This document shows, piece after piece, positions 34,538 through 42,438 of a DNA stretch of 64,000 nt. The notes below the pieces were generated by a model that made no database searches, was not told where the DNA came from, and saw only the letters and a list, made by a program, of their open reading frames with translations. Source of the DNA: Promicromonospora soli. Its GTDB lineage: Bacteria > Actinomycetota > Actinomycetes > Actinomycetales > Cellulomonadaceae. Position numbers and translations under genes: made by a program. The stretch spans positions 1,188,952-1,252,951 of the forward strand of contig NZ_BNAS01000001.1 of NCBI RefSeq assembly GCF_014653785.1, written 5' to 3'. Every line of letters begins with the position of its first letter. Positions within the stretch are counted from its first letter, which is position 1.

Positions 34538-35466
34538 CGCTCCTCCTCCGCCAGGACCGTGCGGACGTAGACCGCGGTGATCACGAGCAGCAGCAGCGTC
34601 AGCAGCACGGCGATCGCCGAGCCGAAGCCGTACCTGTTCTGCCCGAACGACTCCACGTACGACCACACGCCGAGGTTGAGCACCGACCGGTTGGAGCCCG
34701 CGCCGCCCGGCATGAGGTACACCTGCGCGAACACCTTGAAGTCCCAGATGGTCGACAGGATGATCACGACGGCGAACACCTGGCGCAGCTGCGGCACGAT
34801 GATCAGGAAGAACCGGCGGAACGCCCCGGCGCCGTCCATCTCGGCGGCCTCCAGCATCTCCTTCGGCACCCCGAGCAGGCCCGCGAGCACGGTGACGGCG
34901 ACGAACGGGAAGCCGTGGTGGATCACGTTGAGCAGGACTATCGCGTAGAACGTCCACCGGTTGGTGAACCAGTTCGTGGGGTCGTCCAGCAGGCCGAGGG
35001 CCATCAGGGCGTCGTTGAACACCCCGCGGTCGGCGTCGAAGATCCAGACCCACACGTACGTGCCGGTGACGGCGGGCATGGCCCAGGCCGCCATGATCGC
35101 GCTCGAGGTGACGGTGCGCCAGAAGGTCCCGAGCGACGCGAGGAGCACCGCGACGGCCGTGCCGAACACGACGGTGCCGGCCACGGACAGCACGGCGAAC
35201 CCGACGGTGTTGGGCAGCACCACCGTCCACAGCTCGGGCGTGGCCAGGATCTCGGCGTAGTTCTCCAGGCCGATCCAGCTCGGCTCGCCGGTGGTGATCT
35301 CCCGCAGGCCGTAGTCCTGCAGGGAGAAGAGGAACACCCGCACCAGCGGCCAAAGCAGCAGCACCGCCAGGATCGCCAGCGCGGGGGCGAGCAGCAGCCA
35401 GGGCCGCACGACGGCGGCCCTGGCCCGGCTGAGCCGCGGAAGCGTCTCGGTCAGCTGCAGAGTCAC
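34534..35466 (-). CDS. Carbohydrate ABC transporter permease, MalF type
   Basis: Inner-membrane permease of 310 aa with six or seven helices, CUT1 family MalF-like subunit. The opening LLLAPALAILAVLLLWPLVRVFLFSL helix and the EAA loop VPKEMLEAAEMDGAGAFRRFFLIIVPQLR (about 211-239) identify it. The start is GTG at 35466, overlapping the binding-protein stop by 4 nt. It pairs with the MalG-type subunit downstream. The imported sugar is inferred from nagZ and murQ to be a muropeptide fragment or amino sugar. Confidence 0.95.
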   Translation of the reverse strand: MTLQLTETLPRLSRARAAVVRPWLLLAPALAILAVLLLWPLVRVFLFSLQDYGLREITTGEPSWIGLENYAEILATPELWTVVLPNTVGFAVLSVAGTVVFGTAVAVLLASLGTFWRTVTSSAIMAAWAMPAVTGTYVWVWIFDADRGVFNDALMALGLLDDPTNWFTNRWTFYAIVLLNVIHHGFPFVAVTVLAGLLGVPKEMLEAAEMDGAGAFRRFFLIIVPQLRQVFAVVIILSTIWDFKVFAQVYLMPGGAGSNRSVLNLGVWSYVESFGQNRYGFGSAIAVLLTLLLLVITAVYVRTVLAEEER

Positions 35467-36755
35467 TCAGACCCGTTCAGCACGGTCGTCATCTCCTCGG
35501 CGGCGGCCGTGCTCGCCGTCGCCACGTCCGCGTCGCCGGCCAGGATCGACTGCATCATCGTGCTCGTGGTCGCCTTGGCCTGCACCGCCCCGTAGGTGGG
35601 CGCCACCGGCACGGACGCACCGCCCTCGACGAACTGCTGGGCGAACGGCGCCACCAGTGGGTCCGTGCTCTGGAGCGTCTCCTCCAGCAGCGAGACCTGG
35701 CCCGGGAAGTACCCGGACTGCTCGCCCCACTGCTGCGCGAACTCGCCGGTGGTCATCATCTCGATGAACGCGAAGGCCAGGTCCTTGTCCTCGGCCGTCT
35801 CGAACATGCTCAGGTGCGAGCCGCCCAGGACCGACGGCGACATGCCGCCGTCCTGGCCCGGGATCGGCACCGCGGCGAACTTGCCTTCCATGTCGGCGTT
35901 CGCGTCGACGATCGCGCCCGGCGTCCAGGAGCCCATGACGGCCATACCGACGTCGCCGGCCGCGAACGCGTCCAGCACGTCGGTCTCGCGCCAGGTGGTG
36001 GCGCCGGCCGACGAGTAGTCGCCCTCGGTGGCCAGACCCGTCCAGAAGTCGATGCCCTCCTGCGCCTCGGGGCTGTCCAGGCCCGAGGTCCAGGTGTCGC
36101 TGTCGAGCGTGGCGACCTCGCCGCCCGCGCCCCACACCCACGGGTAGACCGTGAACTCGGCGTCGCCGGGGACCGCGACGGCGATCTTGTCCGGGTACTC
36201 CTTCTTGAGCGCCGCCGCGGCCTCCTCGAGCTCGGCCCACGTGGTGGGCGGCTCGACGCCGGACTGCTCGAACATCTCGGTGTTGTAGACCAGCGAACGC
36301 ACACCGGCGTACCAGGGCATGCCGTAGAGCTGTCCGTCGTAGGTACCCGCCTCGACCAGGCCTTCGACCAGGTCGTCGGAGACGCCCGCACCGTCCACGT
36401 ACTCGTCGAGCGAGGCGAGTGCGCCCGCGTCGGCGAACTCGGGGGTCCAGGTGGTGCCGGTCTCGGCGACGTCGGGGGTGGTGCCGCCCGCGATGGAGGT
36501 CACGAAGCGGTCGTGGGCGTCGGCCCACTCGACGAACTCGACGTCGAGCGTCGCGCCGGTCTCCTCCTCGAACGCCGTCGCGACGTCGGCGAAGAAGTCC
36601 TCGGCGCTGGGGTTGGTGCCCTGCATGATCCAGACGTTGAGGGTGCCGTCACCCTCGCCCTCGCCGCCGCCTCCGCTGCCGCACGCGGCCGTCGTCGCCG
36701 CAAGAAGCAGGGCTCCGGTGGCCGCCATGACGGGCCGCCGCATCGCTCGAGTCAT
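35463..36755 (-). CDS. Sugar ABC transporter substrate-binding lipoprotein
   Basis: A 430-aa extracellular solute-binding protein, family 1 (CUT1). The N-terminus is a lipoprotein signal: MTRAMRRPVMAATG, hydrophobic core, then TTAAC with the lipidated Cys at about residue 25, followed by a Gly/Glu-rich linker. The mature protein shows LNVWIMQGTNPSAEDFFADVATAFEEETG and later GTTPDVAETGTTWTPEFA, typical of sugar-binding proteins of Micrococcales. GGAAG precedes the ATG at 36755. First gene of the operon binding protein, MalF, MalG, nagZ, murQ; ligand probably GlcNAc-MurNAc, MurNAc or chito-oligosaccharide. Confidence 0.94.
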   Translation of the reverse strand: MTRAMRRPVMAATGALLLAATTAACGSGGGGEGEGDGTLNVWIMQGTNPSAEDFFADVATAFEEETGATLDVEFVEWADAHDRFVTSIAGGTTPDVAETGTTWTPEFADAGALASLDEYVDGAGVSDDLVEGLVEAGTYDGQLYGMPWYAGVRSLVYNTEMFEQSGVEPPTTWAELEEAAAALKKEYPDKIAVAVPGDAEFTVYPWVWGAGGEVATLDSDTWTSGLDSPEAQEGIDFWTGLATEGDYSSAGATTWRETDVLDAFAAGDVGMAVMGSWTPGAIVDANADMEGKFAAVPIPGQDGGMSPSVLGGSHLSMFETAEDKDLAFAFIEMMTTGEFAQQWGEQSGYFPGQVSLLEETLQSTDPLVAPFAQQFVEGGASVPVAPTYGAVQAKATTSTMMQSILAGDADVATASTAAAEEMTTVLNGSE

Positions 36756-36800
36756 CGTTCGGCTTCCTTCCGCTCGGGTGCCGCGAGAGCAGCCAGTTGA

Positions 36801-36837
36801 CATTTGTGAGAAATGAACTTCCCAATGCGCGGCATTG
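36801..36837. promoter_or_regulatory. Two inverted repeats upstream of the salvage operon
   Basis: CATTTGTGAGAAATG (36801-36815; arms CATTT/AAATG) and the palindrome CAATGCGCGGCATTG (36823-36837; six-base arms) lie 46-82 bp before the binding-protein ATG. RpiR/MurR regulators bind inverted repeats of this size, and a variant of the first recurs at 38074 before the kinase gene. The rest of 36838-36937 shows nothing else I can name. Confidence 0.4.
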
Positions 36838-36937
36838 CGTGGAGATTACTGACCGGGTGAATTCTCTGCTAGGGGTGTTACCAAACCGTGATTGCTCGTC
36901 ATGGCACGGGGTCCCGAGGCAGTGCTTTTGACCCTCT

Positions 36938-37984
36938 CTAAGGCACCCGCGCGGTCCATTCCGGCGTGCCGAACTTCGACTCGACCAGCTCCCGGGCCAG
37001 CGCCCACTCGTGCGGCGTGATCTCGCCGGTCACAGTGCGGTACCGCTCGCGGAACGACGTCTCGAGCGCGTCGATCACGTCGGCGCGGGTGAGCCCGGTC
37101 TGCGAGCGCAGCGGGTCCACGCGCTTGTTGGCGCTACGGGTGCCCTTGTCGCTGAGCTTCTCGCGCCCGATCCGCAGCACGTCCGTCATCTTGTCGGCGT
37201 CCATGTCGTACGCCATCGTCGCGTGGTGCAGGACTGCACCCCCGGCCAGCCGCTTCTGGGCCGCCCCGGCGATCTTGCCCGCGGGCGAGGCGATGTCGTT
37301 GAGCGGCACGTACGCGGCGTCGATGCCGAGGCCGTGCAGCGCCCCGATCACCCAGTCGTCGAGAAACGCGTAGGACCGCTCGAAGCTCAGCCCGTCCACG
37401 AGCGAGCCCGGCACGTACAGGGAGTAGGAGATGGTGTTGCCGGGCTCCATGAACATGGCGCCACCCCCGGAGATCCGCCGGATCACGCGGGCCCCGTGCT
37501 GCTTGGCACCGTCGACGTCGACCTCGTTGCGCAGCGACTGGAACGACCCGATGATCACCGCGGACTCGTCCCACTCCCAGAACCGGAGGGTCGGCCCACG
37601 CCGTCCGGCGCCGAGCTCCTCGGTGAGCACCTGGTCGAGCGCGACGTTGAGCAGCGGCGATACGGCGGGGGTGCGGATCACCTGGAACTCGTGGTCCTCC
37701 CAGGCGGTCGCGTGGCGGAGCGCGCGCCGGGTGGCGATCGCCACGGCGTCGGCGTCGAACCCGACGGCAGAGGCGCCCTCCAGCGCGGCCCGCACCGCCT
37801 CGGCGAGCTGCGCCTTCGAGGCGTCGACGGGCATGCCGTCGAGTGCATCCCCCATGGCCTCGAGCGCCTCGTCGGGTTCGAGGAAGAAGTCCCCGCTCAC
37901 CCTGGTGCCGGCCAGACGCCCGGCTACCACCTCTGTCTCGACACGAACCAGTTTTCCGAGTGGAACCTTGAACTCTCCTCGCAC
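36938..37984 (-). CDS. Lipoate-protein ligase A family protein
   Basis: Attaches lipoate (or a related acyl group) to dehydrogenase E2 or GcvH domains. The 348-aa protein has an N-terminal accessory domain (about 1-90, GKLVRVETEV and VSGDFFLEPDEAL) followed by the catalytic LplA fold: LRFWEWDESAVIIGSFQ (about 140-156), RRISGGGAMFMEPGNTISYSL (about 175-195) with the lipoyl-AMP-binding Arg-Arg-x-x-Gly-Gly-Gly, and the KIAGAAQKRLAGG lysine motif (about 243-255). The accessory domain first, catalytic second order is the reverse of E. coli LplA. Start GTG 37984. It splits the sugar-salvage locus without an obvious link. Confidence 0.88.
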   Translation of the reverse strand: MRGEFKVPLGKLVRVETEVVAGRLAGTRVSGDFFLEPDEALEAMGDALDGMPVDASKAQLAEAVRAALEGASAVGFDADAVAIATRRALRHATAWEDHEFQVIRTPAVSPLLNVALDQVLTEELGAGRRGPTLRFWEWDESAVIIGSFQSLRNEVDVDGAKQHGARVIRRISGGGAMFMEPGNTISYSLYVPGSLVDGLSFERSYAFLDDWVIGALHGLGIDAAYVPLNDIASPAGKIAGAAQKRLAGGAVLHHATMAYDMDADKMTDVLRIGREKLSDKGTRSANKRVDPLRSQTGLTRADVIDALETSFRERYRTVTGEITPHEWALARELVESKFGTPEWTARVP

Positions 37985-38073
37985 GTGTTCACAGTAGGCG
38001 ACGGTGCCTGCGGTGTCCGGCGTCGGAGCCGCCTTGGGTACGGAAGGTGGCGCCCGACGTCGGGCACGTCCGA

Positions 38074-38088
38074 TATTTGGTGAGAATG
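38074..38088. promoter_or_regulatory. Possible RpiR-type operator before the sugar kinase gene
   Basis: TATTTGGTGAGAATG resembles CATTTGTGAGAAATG at 36801 (shared ATTTG, GTGAGA and ATG pieces with one base shifted). It lies 73-87 bp before the GTG start used here for the kinase. If it is an operator, both arms of the locus are controlled together. Confidence 0.3.
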
Positions 38089-38160
38089 GGCAGCAGAACA
38101 GACCAGAATTTCCTCCCCTCTTTAGACAACCTTGCCCTGGTTTCGTGTCAGAATGACCGG

Positions 38161-39300
38161 GTGTCCGAACACGCACGGGTTATTGATGAAGCGGCGCTTT
38201 ATGCCGTTGACGCCTGGGTCGTCGCACTCGACGTCGGCGGCAGCGGGTCGCGCCTGGTTGCGGAATTCGGCAACCCCACGGATGCCCAGCGCATCAGTCT
38301 GAGCGGCCGCGCCGTCAAGGTGAACCACGACGGCAGCGACGCTCCAGCCGTCGTCGCGTCCCTGTGCCAGTCCTTCAACGCGTGGGCCGCCCGCATGGGT
38401 CACCACGGGATGAGCGACGGCAGCACCGCGCCCGTCGCCTCGGCCGCTGTCGGCATCACGGGCCTGACCTCGCTGGTCAGCAACCCGCTCGAGGTGCACG
38501 ACATCCTCGCCCGCGAGCTGCGGACGAACCGCACCGCCGTCGCCGGTGACGCGCTCACCGCGCACCTGGGCGCTCTGCGCGGACGCGCCGGGGCCGTGCT
38601 CTCGGTGGGCACCGGCGCAGTGGCGTTCGGCTACGACGGCGTGAGCCGCTGGCGCCGCGCGGACGGCTGGGGACACCTGCTCGGTGACCTGGGTGCCGGC
38701 GTGTGGGTCGGCGGCGAGGCACTGCGTGCCGCCGGGCGCTACCACGACGGGGCTACCCGCGGTGCCTCGAAGGTTCTCCTGGAAGCGGCGGTCGCCAAGT
38801 TCGGCCTCATCGAGAGCTGGCCCAACCAGTTCTACAAGAACGAGCAGCGCGCCAAGCAGCTCGCGTCGATGGCCCCGGAGGTCATCATCGCCGCGGCCCA
38901 GGGTGACGAGACCTCGATCAACATCCTCGAGCAGGCAGGCCGGCACCTCGCCGACACGCTGTCGAGCGCGCTCGGCAACGGCATCCCGCCGCTCGCCTCC
39001 ACGACCGGCCGCCTGGTGCAGGAGGAGTCACCGCTCACGGTGGCGCTCACCAAGCAGCTCTCCGAGGACCGGCCCGAGGTATCTCTGGTGCCGAGCGCCG
39101 GGTCGCCGCTCGACGGCGCGCTCCACCTGGCGCGGCGCCTGCGTGACGCACCCCAGTCGGTAGCCGGCTTCCGGCCGTGGCTCACCGTCCGCGTGGACGG
39201 CCACCACACGCTCCGCGAGACCCCCGCAGACCTGGGCGCCTCGGACACCCTGGCTGCGAAGCTCTCGGCGACCGAGCTGCCCGGCGACGAGCTTCAGTGA
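38161..39300 (+). CDS. BadF/BcrA-type ATPase family sugar kinase (N-acetylglucosamine kinase-like)
   Basis: A 379-aa ASKHA-fold kinase. Phosphate 1 motif VVALDVGGSGSRLVAEF (about residues 20-36), phosphate 2 region GAVLSVGTGAVAFG (about 142-155) and RADGWGHLLGDLGAGVWVGGEAL (about 163-185) place it in the BadF/BadG/BcrA/BcrD family, which includes N-acetylglucosamine/MurNAc kinases. Beside murQ, nagZ and an RpiR regulator, phosphorylation of GlcNAc or MurNAc after import is the best inference, and it would supply the MurNAc-6-P that MurQ needs. Start GTG 38161; an ATG at 38086 falls inside a putative operator. Confidence 0.82.
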   Translation: MSEHARVIDEAALYAVDAWVVALDVGGSGSRLVAEFGNPTDAQRISLSGRAVKVNHDGSDAPAVVASLCQSFNAWAARMGHHGMSDGSTAPVASAAVGITGLTSLVSNPLEVHDILARELRTNRTAVAGDALTAHLGALRGRAGAVLSVGTGAVAFGYDGVSRWRRADGWGHLLGDLGAGVWVGGEALRAAGRYHDGATRGASKVLLEAAVAKFGLIESWPNQFYKNEQRAKQLASMAPEVIIAAAQGDETSINILEQAGRHLADTLSSALGNGIPPLASTTGRLVQEESPLTVALTKQLSEDRPEVSLVPSAGSPLDGALHLARRLRDAPQSVAGFRPWLTVRVDGHHTLRETPADLGASDTLAAKLSATELPGDELQ

Positions 39301-39411
39301 GCGGCTGTCGTTCGTCCGACGCGTTCCTTCACTACCCCGTCGTGCCCGAGTCCCCGGTACGGGTGTATGTTCTCGACCCCAGCCCCACGACCCCATCCCG
39401 GGAGATGCGAC

Positions 39412-40320
39412 ATGACAGGTGACGTCCTCGTCCGACTCAGGCGCGCACTGCCCACGCTGCGACCAGCCGAGGCGAGAGTGGCACAGACCGTCCTCGACGA
39501 CCCCAACACGGTCGTCGCCTCCACCATCACGGAGCTCGCCGGTCACGCGGACACGTCACAGGCCACCGTGGTGCGGTTCTGCCGCGCCGTCGGCTACGCC
39601 GGTTACCCCGAGTTCCGGATCGACCTTGCGCAGGCGACCAGCCGGCGCGAGGTCGAGATGGAGCGGTCCGGTATCGCCGAGGGCGAGATCAACCAGACCG
39701 ACGACATCGAAGCCGTCGTCTCGAAGATCGCGTTCCACGAGGCCCGGACCATCGAAGAGACCGCCCGCATGATCGACACCGCGGCGATCGAGAAGGTGGC
39801 GACGGCCATCGCCGAGGCCAAGCGGGTCGACGTCTACGGCGTCGGTTCCTCCAACCTCGCCGCCGCCGACCTCGCGATGAAGCTGCAGCGCATCGGCGTC
39901 TTCGTGTTCACCTCCCCCGACCCGCACCAGCAGCTCGCCTCGTCGGCGCTGCTCGAGCCGGGCAACGTCGCCATCGCCGTCTCGCACTCGGGGCAGACGC
40001 GCGAGACCAACCAGGCCCTCGAGAACGCGCGCAAGCGCGGCGCCCTCACGGCGGCGATCACGAACTTCCCGGACGCGCCGATCGGCGCGGTTGCCGACGT
40101 CGTCCTGGCTACCACCGCCCGCGAGACCCAGTTCCGGGTCGGGGCGATGTCCAGCCGCATCGCGCAGCTCACGGTCGTGGAATACCTGTTCGTCCGCGTC
40201 GCCCAGCGCACCTACGACCGCTCGTCGATCGCCATCAAGGCGACCTACGACGCCGTGCGCGACCAGCGCCTCGACCTGGGCCGCGGCAAGGCGGAGCGGC
40301 CGGCCGCGCCGGTAGCCTGA
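39412..40320 (+). CDS. MurR/RpiR family transcriptional regulator
   Basis: A 302-aa regulator. The N-terminal HTH_6 domain (about residues 5-80; LRPAEARVAQTVLDDP, then TITELAGHADTSQATVVRFCRAVGYAGYPEFRI) is followed by a SIS domain (about 120-250; DVYGVGSSNLAAADLAMKLQRIG and ISHSGQTRET-like SVSHSGQTRET) that senses phosphosugars. Given murQ and the kinase next door, MurNAc-6-P or GlcNAc-6-P is the likely effector. GGGAG precedes the ATG at 39412. It follows the kinase gene by 111 bp on the same strand. Confidence 0.93.
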   Translation: MTGDVLVRLRRALPTLRPAEARVAQTVLDDPNTVVASTITELAGHADTSQATVVRFCRAVGYAGYPEFRIDLAQATSRREVEMERSGIAEGEINQTDDIEAVVSKIAFHEARTIEETARMIDTAAIEKVATAIAEAKRVDVYGVGSSNLAAADLAMKLQRIGVFVFTSPDPHQQLASSALLEPGNVAIAVSHSGQTRETNQALENARKRGALTAAITNFPDAPIGAVADVVLATTARETQFRVGAMSSRIAQLTVVEYLFVRVAQRTYDRSSIAIKATYDAVRDQRLDLGRGKAERPAAPVA

Positions 40321-40330
40321 CCACCGATCT

Positions 40331-40442
40331 GCCGAAGTAGAACTGTGGCGAGATAGGACCAGGCGAAGTAGAACTGCAGCAGTTCTACTTCGCCCTGGTC
40401 CTATCTCGCCACAGTTCCATCTCGCCACAGTTCTACTTCGGC
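40331..40442. terminator. 112-bp composite palindrome between convergent genes
   Basis: Built from repeated modules: CCGAAGTAGAACTGTGGCGA at the left end, an inner pair around CGAAGTAGAACTGC and its complement (40362-40393), flanking complements of AGATAGGACCAGG, and an extra partial copy near 40418-40442. Almost the whole stretch folds on itself. It separates the convergent rpiR-type and cimA genes and probably terminates both; its modular build looks like a mobile or expanding repeat. Confidence 0.8.
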
Positions 40443-40452
40443 GGGGGTGGGT

Positions 40453-42084
40453 TCAGGGGCGGGGTTCCACGCCCGACTTCAGCAGCCCGTACACGTACGC
40501 CTCGGTGACGGCCTCCCAGGCGGCCTCGACCACGTTCGACCCCACGCCGACGGTCGACCAGGAGTGCTCGCCGTCGCTGGTCTCGGTCAGCACCCGCGTG
40601 ATCGCGTCCGTGCCGAGCTCCGTGTCGAGGAGGCGGACCTTGAAGTCGATGAGCTCGAACCGGGCGAGCTCCGGGTAGACCCGCGACAGCGCGGTGCGCA
40701 GCGCGTGGTCGAGCGCGTTGACCGGGCCGTTGCCCTCACCGGTCGTCACGATCCGCTCGCCGCCGGCCCAGATCTTGACGGTCGCCTCAGCCACGGCGTT
40801 GGCGTCGGGCGAGTGGACCGACGGCGGGGCCGCGCCCGCCGGGAGGGTCTCCACGATGGTGCGCCAGGACTCGACGGTGAAGAACTCCGGGCGGATTCCC
40901 AGCTCGGACCGCAGCAGCAGCTCGAACGACGCGTCGGCCGCCTCGTAGGTGTAGCCGGCGGCCTCGTCTTCCTTCACGCGGTTCGTGACCCGGGAGAGCA
41001 GCTCGCCCTGTCCGGCCAGGTCGAAGCCCAGCTCGCGGCCCTTGAGCTCGATCGAGGCGCGGCCGGCCATGTCGGAGACGAGCATGCGCATGTCGTTGCC
41101 CACCAGGGTGGGGTCCGTGTGCTGGTACATGTCGGGGTCCACCCGGATGGCGCTGGCGTGCAGGCCACCCTTGTGCGCGAACGCGCTCGCCCCGACGTAC
41201 GGCTGGCGCGCGAACGGCGAGATGTTCGTGATCTCGCTGATGGCGTGCGAGATCCGGGATGCCTCCCGCAGGCCGCCGTCGGCCAGGAGGGACATGCCTG
41301 CCTTCAGCTCGAGGTTGGCCACCACCGTGACGAGGTCGGCGTTGCCGGTGCGCTCGCCGTACCCGTTGACCGTGCCCTGGACGTGCGTGGCGCCCGCCTC
41401 GACGGCGGCGAGGGAGTTCGCGACGGCGCAGCCGGTGTCGTTGTGGGCGTGCATGCCCAGCATCTGCTCCGGCCCGACGGCGGTCCCGGCCCGCAGCTCC
41501 CGCACGATCTCGCCGACCCAGGTGGGCAGCATGCCGCCGTTGGTGTCGCAGAGCGTGACCACCTCGGCGCCGGCGTCGAACGCGGCGGCGACAGCGCTGG
41601 TCGCGTACTCGGCGTCGTGCCGGTAGCCGTCGAAGAAGTGTTCCGCGTCCAGCACCACCCGGCGGCCCTCGCCAACGAGGAAGGCGACGGTGTCGCTGAT
41701 CATCGCGAGGTTCTCGGCGCGGGTCGTCTTCAGCGCACGCTCGACGTGCCGCACGTCCGACTTGGCCACGAGCGTCACCACGGGGGTCGCGGCGTCGAGC
41801 AGGGCCCGCACCTGCGGGTCGTCGCCCGCGCGGACCCCCGCGCGGCGGGTCGCCCCGAACGCGGCGAGCACCGCGTTCTTCAGGGTCAGCTCGGTCGCGG
41901 CACGGGCGAAGAAGTCGGTGTCCTTGGGTACCGCACCCGGCCAGCCGCCCTCGATGTAGCCGACGCCGAGCTCGTCGAGCAGTGCTGCGATGGCGAGCTT
42001 GTCAGAGACGGAGAGGCTCATACCCTCCTGCTGTGCGCCGTCGCGCAACGTCGTGTCGTACACCTGGAACGAGGCGGTGGTCAT
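40453..42084 (-). CDS. cimA: (R)-citramalate synthase CimA
   Basis: Condenses pyruvate and acetyl-CoA to citramalate, opening the threonine-independent route to 2-oxobutyrate and isoleucine; LeuCD and LeuB then serve this pathway too. The 543-aa protein has the HMGL-type barrel: VYDTTLRDGAQQEGMSLS (about 8-25), the metal ligands in GMHAHNDTGCAVANS (about 210-224), and GTVNGYGERTGNADL (about 235-249). The C-terminal LeuA-type allosteric domain (about 395-530) includes GNGPVNALDHALR. GGGA precedes the ATG at 42084. An apparent attenuator lies upstream. 2-isopropylmalate synthase LeuA is related, but GERTGNADL and length support CimA. Confidence 0.92.
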   Translation of the reverse strand: MTTASFQVYDTTLRDGAQQEGMSLSVSDKLAIAALLDELGVGYIEGGWPGAVPKDTDFFARAATELTLKNAVLAAFGATRRAGVRAGDDPQVRALLDAATPVVTLVAKSDVRHVERALKTTRAENLAMISDTVAFLVGEGRRVVLDAEHFFDGYRHDAEYATSAVAAAFDAGAEVVTLCDTNGGMLPTWVGEIVRELRAGTAVGPEQMLGMHAHNDTGCAVANSLAAVEAGATHVQGTVNGYGERTGNADLVTVVANLELKAGMSLLADGGLREASRISHAISEITNISPFARQPYVGASAFAHKGGLHASAIRVDPDMYQHTDPTLVGNDMRMLVSDMAGRASIELKGRELGFDLAGQGELLSRVTNRVKEDEAAGYTYEAADASFELLLRSELGIRPEFFTVESWRTIVETLPAGAAPPSVHSPDANAVAEATVKIWAGGERIVTTGEGNGPVNALDHALRTALSRVYPELARFELIDFKVRLLDTELGTDAITRVLTETSDGEHSWSTVGVGSNVVEAAWEAVTEAYVYGLLKSGVEPRP

Positions 42085-42140
42085 CGATGCTCCCAACGAT
42101 GTGTCTGGCACGGTGGCTGAGGTCAGATCTTCAGGCCAAC

Positions 42141-42200
42141 AAAAAAAGACCCTCCGGGTGTGGAAGGTCTGCGCGTCCGGTGGGGTGTCGCCGGACGCGC
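42141..42200 (-). promoter_or_regulatory. Transcription attenuator of cimA
   Basis: Read on the minus strand: a perfect 10-bp hairpin GCGCGTCCGG/CCGGACGCGC (loop 10 nt, 42171-42200) directly follows the leader-peptide stop codon, and is followed by a second hairpin AGACCTTCC/GGAGGGTCT (42147-42170, one G-T pair, 6-nt loop) ending in seven T residues (42147-42141). The terminator lies 57 bp before the cimA start. A translated leader with Ile codons plus an intrinsic terminator is the classic layout of amino-acid attenuation. Confidence 0.85.
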
Positions 42201-42253
42201 TACGAAATGCTGATCGCCTGTCGCAGGGTGGGGCGCGGGGTCATGCGGGTCAT
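42200..42253 (-). CDS. cimA leader peptide
   Basis: A 17-residue peptide, MTRMTPRPTLRQAISIS, ending in Ile-Ser-Ile-Ser at the edge of the first attenuator hairpin; the stop codon shares its last base with that hairpin. Ribosome stalling at the two Ile codons when charged tRNA-Ile is scarce could change which hairpin forms. The first ATG lacks a clear Shine-Dalgarno sequence; the second Met codon at 42244 may be the real start, or the transcript may be leaderless. I have not seen this peptide described for cimA. Confidence 0.75.
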   Translation of the reverse strand: MTRMTPRPTLRQAISIS

Positions 42254-42375
42254 AGTGCCACAGCCGGGCGGTTGATGGTAGCGGTGTCCAGAAGTGGGGC
42301 CCGGGAGACGGCCGGCCTCAGGTTGGCAGCTCTCACCCCATATCACGCTTCTCCCAAACATCTTTGGACTTTTGT

Positions 42376-42404
42376 TTGCCAATCGCCATAAGTCCGGATA
42401 GGTT
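42376..42404 (+). promoter_or_regulatory. Promoter of the ebo-like cluster
   Basis: TTGCCA (42376-42381) and TAGGTT (42399-42404) with a 17-bp spacer match the actinobacterial housekeeping pattern. The ATG of the first gene is 35 bp further on, behind GGGGAGCG. The 100-bp stretch 42260-42360 between this promoter and the cimA leader shows no gene. Confidence 0.6.
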
Positions 42405-42438
42405 GCTTGGGACGACGCCGTCGAACCGGGGAGCGACG

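Noticed and set aside
40447-42120. A 557-codon open frame opposite cimA
   Set aside because: CimA motifs are unmistakable on the minus strand; the antisense frame is low in complexity and starts and ends without signals.
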